57,266 bases of DNA from an uncultured Eubacteriales bacterium (GTDB taxonomy: Bacteria; Bacillota; Clostridia; Christensenellales; Aristaeellaceae), in contig CACWLY010000004.1 in assembly GCA_902761825.1 (NCBI GenBank), forward strand, positions 1-57,266. Direction: 5' to 3'. The first letter of the stretch is position 1. Each line of letters starts with the position of its first letter. Below are positions 18,250-26,337 of this stretch, piece by piece. The notes below the pieces were generated by a model, which saw only the letters and a program-made list of their open reading frames with translations, ran no database searches and was not told where the DNA came from. A program made the position numbers and the translations under genes.

Positions 18250-18888
18250 GTGGTCGTCATATTCGATCCCGAAAAAGTGCTGACGGATACCGAATCCTGC
18301 CGTTTTGGGGCATGGAAGGAAATGGCAAGGGAACAGGGCATCCTGTACGACGCCGCGTTCGACGCGCAGCTGCAAGGGCTCGATCGGGTGGCGAGGCTGC
18401 AAAGCATCCTCAACCGCGCGCACCGCTCCTATACGCCCGCCGAGCGCATGGCGCTGCTTACCAGGCAATGGGATCTGCAGGATGAAATGATGCAGAAGCT
18501 GGGCGGCGATTCGCTTCGTCCGGGAGCCGAGCAGATGGTAAAGGCCCTGAAGAAGAACAAAATCAGGATCGGCGCCGTGATGACGGACGGAATGCCCGGC
18601 CGCGTCCTTGGGTATCTGCCCGTCCGCACGCAGTTTGACGTGATTTCACGAAAGGAGGATATTTTGTCCCAGCTGTCCGATGTGCAGCTGAAGCTATCCG
18701 CCGCGCCGGGAGAATGCCTGCTGGTTACGGCGTTTCCCGGGAGCGCGAAGGCGGCGCGCAGCCTGGGCATGCAGGCGCTGCTCTGCGGACAGGCTGACGA
18801 TCACGCGGTGATTTTGCAGCAGATCATGGCGATCATGCCGGATTTCGACGAACAAAAAACTTTTTATGGAGGAAACTATGCTGGATAA
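18250..18888 (+). CDS. HAD-superfamily-like protein with degenerate catalytic motif
   Basis: 212 aa, starting at a GTG with a weak AAAGG site 13 bases upstream. The N-terminus 'VVIFDPEKVLTDTE' aligns with the beta-phosphoglucomutase motif I (hhFDxDGVLTDTE). The nucleophile Asp is kept, but the second Asp, the general acid/base, is Glu and the following Gly is Lys. Cap helices follow. A motif II-like 'IGAVMTDGMP' and a C-terminal 'LVTAFPGSAKAARSLGM' resemble the HAD core, without the expected motif IV DD/GD pair. It may be a phosphatase relic or a sensor. It overlaps the tldD start by 11 bases, so the two are coupled. Confidence 0.65.
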   Translation: MVVIFDPEKVLTDTESCRFGAWKEMAREQGILYDAAFDAQLQGLDRVARLQSILNRAHRSYTPAERMALLTRQWDLQDEMMQKLGGDSLRPGAEQMVKALKKNKIRIGAVMTDGMPGRVLGYLPVRTQFDVISRKEDILSQLSDVQLKLSAAPGECLLVTAFPGSAKAARSLGMQALLCGQADDHAVILQQIMAIMPDFDEQKTFYGGNYAG

Positions 18889-20257
18889 ACGAATTGCGCA
18901 GGAAGCGATTGATTGCGCGCTTTCCACGGGCGGCGATTTTGCCGAGATCTTTTATGAGGACCGGCTGAATAACCGCGTATCCATGGTATCTGGAAAGGTG
19001 GAAAGCGTTAACAGCGGACGCCTGCACGGCGCCGGCGTGCGGGTCTATCTCGGATTCCGCGGCATCTATGTATACACCAACGATACCACGCGGGAAGGCC
19101 TGATCGCGTGCGCTCTGCGCGCCGCCGGGGCGCTTCACGCCGATGAGCGGATTAATGCGCAGCCGCTCAAAGCGACCGAATACGTAAACCGCAACCCGAT
19201 TCTCGTCATGCCTTCCGCCGTGAAAACCGCCAGGAAGATTGAAAAAATGCGCGCCGCGCAGGCGGTCATGGGCAATTATGCCGAAATCGTGCAGAACAGC
19301 ATAAACTACAGCGACAGCGAACAGCGGGTGTGGATCGCGAACAGCGACGGCCTGTATACGTCCGACACCCGCGTATATACCCGCATGTTTATAACGGCTA
19401 TCGCCAGCAACGGCACGGAAAACCAGACGGGCACCGAAGGCCCGGGCGCGCTGCAGGGGTTTGAAATCTTTGACAGCCGGATCGATCCGGAAGCGGCGGC
19501 GAAAAAAGCGGCCGAACGCGCCGTGACGATGCTGCACGCTCCGGCCTGTCCCGCGGGCGTCATGCCGGTTTGCATTGATAACGGCTTTGGCGGCGTGATT
19601 TTCCATGAGGCCTGCGGGCACAGCCTGGAAGCGACCAGCGTGGCTACGGGCGCGAGCGAGTTTACCGGCAAACTGGGACAGCAGATCGCCGCGACGTGCG
19701 TGACCGCGCTGGACGACGGCACCATCCCCAACGAATGGGGCAGCGAGAACGTCGACGACGAGGGCACGCCTACGACCAAGCTGGTGCTGATCGAAAACGG
19801 CATCCTCAAAAACTACATGATCGACCGGCTCAACGGACGCCGTATGCGCATGCCGGTAACCGGCAGCGCGCGCCGCCAGGATTATTCCTTTGCGCCTACC
19901 AGCCGTATGCGCAACACCTATATCGCCTCGGGCAATGACGACGACGCAGAAATGATCGCCACAATGGGCGACGGCCTGTACGCCAAATCCATGGGCGGAG
20001 GCTCGGTCAATCCGGCTACCGGAGAGTTCAACTTCGCGGTTCAGGAAGCGTATATCGTCAAGGACGGCAAAATCGATCATCCCGTGCGCGGCGCGTCCCT
20101 GATCGGACGGGGAAGCGAGCTGCTGACCAGGATCGACCGCGTAGGCAAAAACATGAAGATGGCCCAGGGCATGTGCGGAAGCCTGAGCGGCAGCGTGCCC
20201 ACCAACGTGGGACAGCCCATGATCCGCGTCAGCTCCATTACCGTGGGCGGCTGCTGA
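18878..20257 (+). CDS. tldD: TldD-family metalloprotease subunit
   Basis: Catalytic half of the TldD/TldE heterodimeric zinc protease, which trims unfolded or modified peptides in the cytoplasm. 459 aa from the ATG at 18878, chosen because GGAGG ends 4 bases before it. The zinc motif HExxxH is present as 'HEACGH' at about residue 243. The family tail 'GMCGSLSGSVPTNVGQPMIRV' (shortened to 'GSLSGSVPTNVGQPMIRV') is clear. It is followed 13 bases later by its partner. The HAD-like gene overlaps its start. In other bacteria TldDE matures microcin B17 and degrades CcdA; no peptide precursor is visible here. Confidence 0.93.
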   Translation: MLDKRIAQEAIDCALSTGGDFAEIFYEDRLNNRVSMVSGKVESVNSGRLHGAGVRVYLGFRGIYVYTNDTTREGLIACALRAAGALHADERINAQPLKATEYVNRNPILVMPSAVKTARKIEKMRAAQAVMGNYAEIVQNSINYSDSEQRVWIANSDGLYTSDTRVYTRMFITAIASNGTENQTGTEGPGALQGFEIFDSRIDPEAAAKKAAERAVTMLHAPACPAGVMPVCIDNGFGGVIFHEACGHSLEATSVATGASEFTGKLGQQIAATCVTALDDGTIPNEWGSENVDDEGTPTTKLVLIENGILKNYMIDRLNGRRMRMPVTGSARRQDYSFAPTSRMRNTYIASGNDDDAEMIATMGDGLYAKSMGGGSVNPATGEFNFAVQEAYIVKDGKIDHPVRGASLIGRGSELLTRIDRVGKNMKMAQGMCGSLSGSVPTNVGQPMIRVSSITVGGC

Positions 20258-20270
20258 GGAGGACAGAAAA

Positions 20271-21617
20271 ATGGAAAAGAACGTGTTTATTGAAAAGATT
20301 CTCAAGGCAGCGCTGGACGCCGGGATCGAAGCAGCCGAGGTGTACGCCTCGTCCAACGATTCCTTCCGCGCCATGTCCCATAACGGCGAGGTGGACAGCT
20401 ATTCGGTAGCCAGCCGAAGCGGGCTGAGCCTGCGCGGCCTGTATAAGGGCAAAATGGGGTATGCCGCCACCGAGGCGAACGACGAAGAGGCCGTGGAACA
20501 GCTGGTGAAGGGCGTTATGGAAAGCGCCGAGCTGGTGGAGGACGACGCCGTTCAGGAGATTTATCGCGGGGATGAAAAGTATCCCGAAATCGATAATTAC
20601 GCGCCCGCTCTGGATCGGGTGAGCGAGAGCGACAAACTGAAGCTGCTGCTTGAAATGGAAGAGAAAGCGCTGCACTGCGGCGATGAACGCATCAAACAGG
20701 TCAATTACAACATGCTTTCCACAGTCAGCGGCTCCACCTCGCTGGTCAATACCTACGGCCTGCGCCTGAACCAGCGGGATAATATGATCGCAGCCTACGT
20801 TTCGGTGGTGGCGAAGGAAGGCGAGCGCGTCGCTACCGGCAGCGGGTTTGGCTTCGGGCGTGACTTCTCCGCGCTGAGCGCGGAAAAGATGGCGGCGGAA
20901 GCCGTGGAGGAAGCGCTGTTTTACCTGAACGCCGCGCCTGTCCCGAGCGGCGTTTACCGGGTGATCGTCGACAGGCGCTGCATGCCTGATCTCCTCAGCA
21001 CCTTCGCTGGGGTGTTTTCCGCCGACGCCGCGCAGAAGGGCATGTCCCTGCTGGCCGGTCGGGAGGGAGAGACGATCGCCGCCGAATGCGTTACGCTGAT
21101 GGACGACCCGCATATGAAGGACGGCCTGGCCTCGAGCGGGTTTGACGCCGAGGGCGTTGCGACGCAGGTCAAGGCCGTGATCGAAAACGGCAGGCTGACC
21201 ACGCTGCTGCACAACCTCAAAACAGCCCGGAAGGCCGGGATAAAATCCACCGGCAACGCCAGCCGCGGCGGGTATTCTTCGCCTATCGGCGTGTCGCCCA
21301 GCAATTTCTATTTCAAGCCCGGCAGCAAAACGCTTGGCGAGCTCATGACCGATATGGGGAACGGCCTGGTGATTACCGACGTCAGCGGACTGCATGCGGG
21401 CGCGAACCCGGTCAGCGGCGATTTCTCCCTGCTCGCCAAGGGCTATACCGTGGAAAACGGGCAAAAAGGACGCGCCGTGGAACAAATCACTGTAGCGGGC
21501 AATTTCTATACCATGCTCAAAAATATCCGCGCTTTCGGCAGCGATCTTGAATTCGTCGGTTCGCCCGTGGGAAGCCCCAGCGTGGACGTGGGCGAAATGA
21601 CCATTGCAGGAAAATAA
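20271..21617 (+). CDS. pmbA: TldE/PmbA-family protein, partner of TldD
   Basis: Non-catalytic partner of TldD, 448 aa. It begins 13 bases after tldD with its own GGAGG site. It has the shared fold but no HExxxH motif. The family features 'EVYASSNDSFRAMSHNGEVD' near the N-terminus and 'GNASRGGYSSPIGVSPSNFY' and 'GLHAGANPVSGDFS' near the C-terminus are clear. The pair forms a heterodimer that encloses the active site. A hairpin-rich repeat element begins 10 bases after the stop codon. Confidence 0.92.
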   Translation: MEKNVFIEKILKAALDAGIEAAEVYASSNDSFRAMSHNGEVDSYSVASRSGLSLRGLYKGKMGYAATEANDEEAVEQLVKGVMESAELVEDDAVQEIYRGDEKYPEIDNYAPALDRVSESDKLKLLLEMEEKALHCGDERIKQVNYNMLSTVSGSTSLVNTYGLRLNQRDNMIAAYVSVVAKEGERVATGSGFGFGRDFSALSAEKMAAEAVEEALFYLNAAPVPSGVYRVIVDRRCMPDLLSTFAGVFSADAAQKGMSLLAGREGETIAAECVTLMDDPHMKDGLASSGFDAEGVATQVKAVIENGRLTTLLHNLKTARKAGIKSTGNASRGGYSSPIGVSPSNFYFKPGSKTLGELMTDMGNGLVITDVSGLHAGANPVSGDFSLLAKGYTVENGQKGRAVEQITVAGNFYTMLKNIRAFGSDLEFVGSPVGSPSVDVGEMTIAGK

Positions 21618-21626
21618 AACGGTATT

Positions 21627-22112
21627 ATACTATTCTTCTTCTAAGAGCCATTAAGATCAGGGAGAACGACGAGGGCGCTGCCCTCGAGCTCCCGCTGGGG
21701 TGCAAGTTGCACCCCAGACCCCGCCGGCTGCGGCGGTTGTGGCGTGACTTGTCGAACATGCAACTTGTCGCTGTCAGTAGGATAGGGTGTGCCACCGCTC
21801 CCGGGCAGGCCAGCTTTGCTGGCCAGACTGTGCGCGAAGCGCACAGTGAACAATAGGGAAAATTCCCGACAAAACAAGCTCGCTTGTTTTTCGGTGAATT
21901 TTCCTTATTGTTCTTTATGCCCGGGAGCTTGCTTGTCCTCATAGACCAAACAGGCGGAAGCAAGTCTGGTTTACGCTCCGCGCTTCAACGCCGGGATGGG
22001 TCCAGGGCCCAAGCGGGCCCTGGCGAAGAGCTCGAGAGCGAGGAGCTCTCGAACGTTCTCTTTGTGTCTTCATTCACCCTTCGCGAATTGGCTCTTAGAA
22101 CGCGAATAGTAT
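21627..22112. repeat. 486-bp hairpin-rich non-coding element with 24-bp terminal inverted repeats
   Basis: This fills most of the 560-base gap after tldE. The ends are ATACTATTC-n5-CTAAGAGCCA (21627-21650) and TGGCTCTTAG-n5-GAATAGTAT (22089-22112), matching at 21 of 24 positions. Inside is a chain of hairpins. CTGGGGTGCA/TGCACCCCAG spans 21695-21717. A 17-of-18-bp stem pairs GAACAATAGGGAAAATTC (21848-21865) with 21896-21913 and encloses a perfect 9-bp stem AAAACAAGC/GCTTGTTTT. Shorter ones, such as CTGTGCGC-GAA-GCGCACAG and CAGGGCCC-AAGC-GGGCCCTG, follow. No credible gene is present. It looks like a MITE or other passively mobilised element. Confidence 0.75.
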
Positions 22113-22129
22113 TAACAGTATAAAACGCA

Positions 22130-22169
22130 ACAGAACAAAAGCCCCTTCCGGCAGCAAACCGGAAGGGGC
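22130..22169 (-). terminator. Rho-independent terminator of the dus-fucosidase transcript
   Basis: GCCCCTTCCGG (22141-22151) and CCGGAAGGGGC (22159-22169) form an 11-bp stem. On the minus strand TTTTGTTCTGTT follows it. Confidence 0.8.
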
Positions 22170-22177
22170 AGCGTTTA

Positions 22178-23650
22178 TTATTCGACCTCGATTTTGAAGC
22201 AGAGCGGCTTATCGCTTTTTCTGCCGTTCGTATGGATGATGAGGCATTCTTCGGTGCGGTCGAAATCGAGCTTTTCGCCCGTTTCAAGCAGCGTGACCGA
22301 ATCCACCAGAAAATCGTGGGGGATATGTTTGCGCAACGTTTGTATTTTTACGTCCTGACCGTCGGGGCGCATCTGAAATGCGTAGACGAAGCCCGCTTTA
22401 TAGGTGAAGCGGAAATCGCGGGCTGTAAACTGTTTTTCGTCGTTGTCCTTGAAGAAGCCTTCCTCCGCGTTGACTTCGCCTTCTCCGAACTGCTGCCAGA
22501 AAGTTGTATCGTAAATGCCCTCGCCGTTCTTTTGCAGCCATTCGCCGATTTCCAGCAGGATCCGGGTTTCCTCTTCGGTGATCGTGCCGTCGGGCCTGGG
22601 CCCGACGTTCAGCAGCAGCATGCCGTTTTTGCTGACGATATCGATCAGATCGCAGATCAGCTGCCGGGCGCTTTTGTATTCGTTGTCGGCGACATAGCCC
22701 CAGGAACGTCTGCCGATCGCGGTGTCGGTCTGCCACGGGACGGGAGAGATGCCGGTCAGCGCGCCGCGCTCCACATCAAATGTGGCGACCGTCGGCGGGA
22801 ACGCCTGATGCTTGTAATTGATCGTCACTTCCTTGCCCCATTCGTCCGCGCGGTTGTAATAATACGCGCAGAGCTTTTTCAGGTAGGGCTTGAAGGCCTG
22901 ATTATGGATCCACCAGTCGAAATACAGGCTCGACGGCTGATAGCGGTCGATCAGCTCGCACGTGCGCACCAGCCAGTCCTCGAGCCATTCACGGGAAGGG
23001 CCGACGGCGTAGGTATCCTGCGTGGCGATATGAAGATCTTCTGCAAACTCCCTGCAATAACAGGCCGGCCCATAGAAATCGCGGTACCGCACGTCGTTCA
23101 CGTCGCTGTCGAAGGTGCGGCCCATGTTCATAAAGAAGTAATGCTCGGCGCGATGCGTGGACGCGCAGAAGGTCAGCCCATCCTTTTCGCAGGCCGCCTT
23201 CAGTTCTCCGGCCACGTCGCGTTTCGGCCCCATGTCCCTGGCGTTCCAGCGGTTGAACCGGGTTTCGTACATGGCGAACCCGTCGTGATGTTCGCATACC
23301 GGCATCACAAAGCGCGCGCCCGCTTTTTTAAACAGGCTGATCCACTCGCCGGCGTCAAAGCGCTCGGCCCGGAACATGGGAATAAAGTCCTTGTAGCCGA
23401 AGCGATTGAGCGGTCCGTAGACGCTGACCTGGTGCTCGTTTTCCCGGCTGCCCGGGGTGTACATCATGCGCGGATACCATTCGTTGCCGAACGCCGGGAC
23501 GCTGTAAACGCCCCAATGGATAAAAATGCCGAACTTGCCGCGGCGGTACCAGTCGGGGGTTTTGTGCCCGGCAAGGGATTGCCAGCTCTCCTTGTAGCGG
23601 CCGTTGGCGTTGACTTCGTTGATTGTCTGCAGGTATTCGGCGGCTGTCAT
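22178..23650 (-). CDS. Alpha-L-fucosidase, GH29 family
   Basis: Glycoside hydrolase that releases L-fucose from glycans, 490 aa. The N-terminal 'YRRGKFGIFIHWGVYSVPAF' and 'NEWYPRMMY' are the GH29 hallmark. 'ARFVMPVCEHHDGFAMYETR' and 'WNARDMGPKRDVAGELKAAC' follow. The predicted nucleophile is the Asp in 'SSLYFDWWIHN'. 'NGMLLLNVGPRPDGTITEEE' closes the catalytic barrel, and a small C-terminal beta domain follows. There is no signal peptide, so it acts in the cytoplasm on imported glycans. It lies 37 bases after dus on the same strand, probably co-transcribed, although the functional link is unclear. The terminator lies directly behind it. Confidence 0.95.
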   Translation of the reverse strand: MTAAEYLQTINEVNANGRYKESWQSLAGHKTPDWYRRGKFGIFIHWGVYSVPAFGNEWYPRMMYTPGSRENEHQVSVYGPLNRFGYKDFIPMFRAERFDAGEWISLFKKAGARFVMPVCEHHDGFAMYETRFNRWNARDMGPKRDVAGELKAACEKDGLTFCASTHRAEHYFFMNMGRTFDSDVNDVRYRDFYGPACYCREFAEDLHIATQDTYAVGPSREWLEDWLVRTCELIDRYQPSSLYFDWWIHNQAFKPYLKKLCAYYYNRADEWGKEVTINYKHQAFPPTVATFDVERGALTGISPVPWQTDTAIGRRSWGYVADNEYKSARQLICDLIDIVSKNGMLLLNVGPRPDGTITEEETRILLEIGEWLQKNGEGIYDTTFWQQFGEGEVNAEEGFFKDNDEKQFTARDFRFTYKAGFVYAFQMRPDGQDVKIQTLRKHIPHDFLVDSVTLLETGEKLDFDRTEECLIIHTNGRKSDKPLCFKIEVE

Positions 23651-23687
23651 GGGATCACCTCGTTTTCTGTATTTCCGGAATAAAGCT

Positions 23688-24644
23688 TTACGAAAGCAGG
23701 ATGCTCAATTGAAAAACGGGATCGGGAAGAAATGCACATTCATTGAATAAAAACCGGATCGCCCGATCGTAATCGGCAACGCTTTTTACTTTGCGCAGCA
23801 TGCGCAGGGCTTTTTCGCTGTTTTCAAAGCAGCTGCAAAGGTATTTCATGATCAGATGCATACGGCCCACCACGGCGCTTTCGGGCCAGAAGCGCAGGTA
23901 TTCGGTATAGAGGTCGTCGTGAAAGCGGCGCAGCTGATCCGGCGTCAGCCTGCCGCCGCCCGCGCTTTGCCGCGCTAAAGCGGGATTGGCGACCAGCCCC
24001 CGGCCCAGCATCACGCCCGAAGCCAGCGGAAAGAGGCTCCCCAGCGTTTTTATATCCTCCGCGGCGAACAGATCCCCGTTGTAAACAAAGGGCTTTCCGA
24101 TACGTCCGCAGCATTCGCGGTGCGGCGCGCCGTTGTAAAACTCCTGCCGCGTGCGGGGATGTACGATCAGTTCGGAAACCGGATACTGGCTGTAAAGCGC
24201 AAGCAGCGCGGGCCACTCTGCGACATCGTCGTATCCGATGCGCGTCTTGATGGAAACGGGCAGCACGGGATCGGCATAGACGGCGTCCAGCAGCGCTTTC
24301 AGCTGATCGGGCGCGCGCAGCAGGCCGCTGCCTTTGCCCTTGGCCGTCACGGTGCCGGAGGGACAGCCGAGGTTCAGGTTCACTTCCGCGTATCCCATAT
24401 CCCTGAGCATTTTCGCCGTGGCCCGAAAGTAACCGGCGTTATTGGCCAGGATCTGCGGAACGACGGGCACGCCGGCGTTCTGCTCGGGGGACATGTCAAA
24501 GCGCTCGCGCTTGCTGAAGGTCAGCGAGTGGGAAGGGCTGATGAAGGGCATGAAGTATTTGCGCACGCCGCCGAAATTGCGGTGATGCACCCGACGGAAG
24601 ATCGCGTCGGTTACGCCCTCCATGGGCGCGAAGTAGAAATCCAT
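23688..24644 (-). CDS. tRNA-dihydrouridine synthase family protein
   Basis: Flavoenzyme that reduces uridine to dihydrouridine in tRNA D-loops, 318 aa. The FMN-binding TIM barrel starts at 'FYFAPMEGVTDAIFRR'. The active-site segment is 'NLNLGCPSGTV' near residue 92, and 'KTRIGYDD', 'LIVHPRTRQEFYNG', 'YNGDLF' and 'GVMLGRGLVANP' follow in family order. It resembles the DusC-like branch more than DusB. The promoter shares its -35 with the divergent radical SAM gene. The alpha-L-fucosidase gene follows on the same transcript. Confidence 0.92.
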   Translation of the reverse strand: MDFYFAPMEGVTDAIFRRVHHRNFGGVRKYFMPFISPSHSLTFSKRERFDMSPEQNAGVPVVPQILANNAGYFRATAKMLRDMGYAEVNLNLGCPSGTVTAKGKGSGLLRAPDQLKALLDAVYADPVLPVSIKTRIGYDDVAEWPALLALYSQYPVSELIVHPRTRQEFYNGAPHRECCGRIGKPFVYNGDLFAAEDIKTLGSLFPLASGVMLGRGLVANPALARQSAGGGRLTPDQLRRFHDDLYTEYLRFWPESAVVGRMHLIMKYLCSCFENSEKALRMLRKVKSVADYDRAIRFLFNECAFLPDPVFQLSILLS

Positions 24645-24675
24645 AAACAGCTCCTTACGGAAAATCGGCTTTTTT

Positions 24676-24704
24676 ATTATAGCATGTTCGCTTTTTCATG
24701 ACAA
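24676..24704 (-). promoter_or_regulatory. Promoter of dus, sharing its -35 with the opposite promoter
   Basis: On the minus strand TTGTCA (24704-24699) and TATAAT (24681-24676) are 17 bases apart, about 30 bases before the dus start codon. The -35 occupies the same bases as the -35 of the plus-strand promoter. Confidence 0.65.
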
Positions 24705-24726
24705 TCGCCGTTTTATCTGCTATAAT
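24698..24726 (+). promoter_or_regulatory. Promoter of the radical SAM/YkuD pair
   Basis: ATGACA (24698-24703) and TATAAT (24721-24726) are 17 bases apart. The start codon lies 31 bases downstream. The two divergent promoters use overlapping -35 hexamers, so only one polymerase can sit there at a time. Confidence 0.7.
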
Positions 24727-24757
24727 AAAACAAAATACGCAGGACAGGAGACAATGC

Positions 24758-25882
24758 ATGAAGATTGCCAGGAAAGACGCGCTTATGTGGTTCCGCTTTT
24801 TCGCGGCCCTGCCGGAGGGCGAATCCCTGATGCCGCATCAGCAGGAGATCGCCTTGGCGGCGCTTGCGCAGATCGAACGCGCGGTCAACGCCCGGATCGC
24901 GGAGATGGCGGCGGATATCCGGGGACTGAAAACGCTGCAAAACCGTACCTTTTACGTCGGTCCGGACGAGAAATTCCCGCGGGGATGCAAAAGCTGCCTG
25001 CTGGGCACCGGCCTGAGCGCCGTGCGCAAGACCAACAAGTGCAACATCCAGTGCCCGTTCTGCTATAATTACGGCGAGCTTGATTGCCAGCCGCCCATCG
25101 GCGAGGGCATGTGGGAGATCGGCGGATCGAAATTCTATGAGGAGGATATCGATCTGCTTCTGTCCATCCAGAAAAAGCCCACCGGAATCGCCTATGTGTA
25201 TCTCGAGCCGTTCATGGAGATCGATAAGTATTACGGCGTGATCTCCCGTTTCCATGCGGCGGGCGTGCATCAGCACATGTATACGAACGGCACGCTGGCC
25301 GACGAACGGAATCTCCGCGCCCTGGGGGAAGCCGGACTCGACGAGCTGCGCTTCAATCTGGGAGCTACCGGCTGCGCCGACAGCGTGATCGCAAGCATCG
25401 CGCTTGCGAAGCGGTTCATCCCTTACGTCGGCGTTGAAACGCCCATGACGCCCGATTTCCTGAGCGTTTTTCTGAAGAAAAAACAAAAGATCCTGGATAC
25501 CGGCCTGGATTTCATCAACTGCGCGGAATTGCACCTGAATCCCAACAATATCGATAATTACGCGGGAGAGCCCATGTATATGGCCCGTCAGGGCTATGTT
25601 TCTCCCATCTGGAGCCGGCAGATCACCATGCGGATGCTGAAAATGGCCGATGAAGAGCAATGGCCCGTTGTGGTGCATGACTGCAGCAACCGCACGAAGT
25701 TCGCCCGCGATCTGAACCTGAAGGCGCACGAGGGCGGATGGTTCGGCGCGAGCGGGTACGCAAGCGAATTTCCCGAGCTCCCGTTCGCGGCTTTCCTTCC
25801 CACGCTGGAGGATGAAAGCCTTCATTTCGCGGAGGAGGAGCCTTTGCCGCCCGGATACCGGCCGGGGGATATCGTGCTGTGA
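24758..25882 (+). CDS. Uncharacterised radical SAM protein
   Basis: 374 aa from the ATG at 24758, chosen for the CAGGAG site 7 bases before it. The [4Fe-4S]-SAM motif CxxxCxxC is clear as 'CNIQCPFC' near residue 95, preceded by a second Cys pair 'RGCKSCLLG' that might hold an extra cluster. Barrel strands include 'YVYLEPFMEIDKY' and 'HQHMYTNGTLADERNLRALG', the latter typical of SPASM/MoaA-like proteins. The C-terminal region has 'VVVHDCSNRTKFARDLN' but no Cys-rich SPASM domain. Its last 4 bases overlap a YkuD-type gene. The substrate is unknown; a peptide or cell-wall modification role is only a guess from the partner. Confidence 0.85.
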   Translation: MKIARKDALMWFRFFAALPEGESLMPHQQEIALAALAQIERAVNARIAEMAADIRGLKTLQNRTFYVGPDEKFPRGCKSCLLGTGLSAVRKTNKCNIQCPFCYNYGELDCQPPIGEGMWEIGGSKFYEEDIDLLLSIQKKPTGIAYVYLEPFMEIDKYYGVISRFHAAGVHQHMYTNGTLADERNLRALGEAGLDELRFNLGATGCADSVIASIALAKRFIPYVGVETPMTPDFLSVFLKKKQKILDTGLDFINCAELHLNPNNIDNYAGEPMYMARQGYVSPIWSRQITMRMLKMADEEQWPVVVHDCSNRTKFARDLNLKAHEGGWFGASGYASEFPELPFAAFLPTLEDESLHFAEEEPLPPGYRPGDIVL

Positions 25883-26337
25883 CGCGCATCCTGATAGAAA
25901 AAAGCAAGCGCCTGCTGACGGTGTGGCAGGATGGAAAGACAGTGCTGCGCTGTCCGGCGGCGCTTGGCGCACAGCCGACGGGGCACAAGCGCCTGGAAGG
26001 GGACGGCAAAACGCCGGAGGGCGTGTATTACATCTGCCTGAAGCGCGAAACGGGAAAATACGGCTGTGCATTGGGTATCAGCTATCCTTCTCTTCGGGAC
26101 GCAAGGCGCGCCGCGGAGGACGGAAGACTGGACGGCGCGCTGCTCCCGCTGTTTGCCGAGGCTGAGCGGGAAAGAAAAAGGCCGCCCTGGGGCACGCCGC
26201 TGGGCGGGGAAATCTATATTCACGGCGGCGGCGCGCAATCGGACTGGACGGCCGGCTGCGTCGCGCTGGAACAAAAAAACATGGCGGAGCTTTTTGCGCT
26301 CTGCCATGAAGGAGATACGGTCGAGATCATTCCGTGA
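25879..26337 (+). CDS. YkuD-type L,D-transpeptidase-like protein without signal peptide
   Basis: 152 aa with a GTG start that overlaps the radical SAM stop (GTGA). The YkuD catalytic signature is present as 'IYIHGGGAQSDWTAGCVALE', giving the His and the nucleophilic Cys. The upstream 'KTPEGVYYI' and 'ALGISYPS' also fit the family. Members normally act outside the cell on peptidoglycan tetrapeptides, yet there is no signal peptide or membrane helix here. It may therefore be cytoplasmic, or may not be a classical crosslinking enzyme. The 3' end overlaps the convergent VanW gene by 11 bases. Confidence 0.85.
   Translation: MTRILIEKSKRLLTVWQDGKTVLRCPAALGAQPTGHKRLEGDGKTPEGVYYICLKRETGKYGCALGISYPSLRDARRAAEDGRLDGALLPLFAEAERERKRPPWGTPLGGEIYIHGGGAQSDWTAGCVALEQKNMAELFALCHEGDTVEIIP

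Noticed and set aside
21625..21963. Short frames inside the 21.6 kb element
   Set aside because: They read through hairpin arms, lack ribosome sites and resemble no protein. The region is treated as non-coding.
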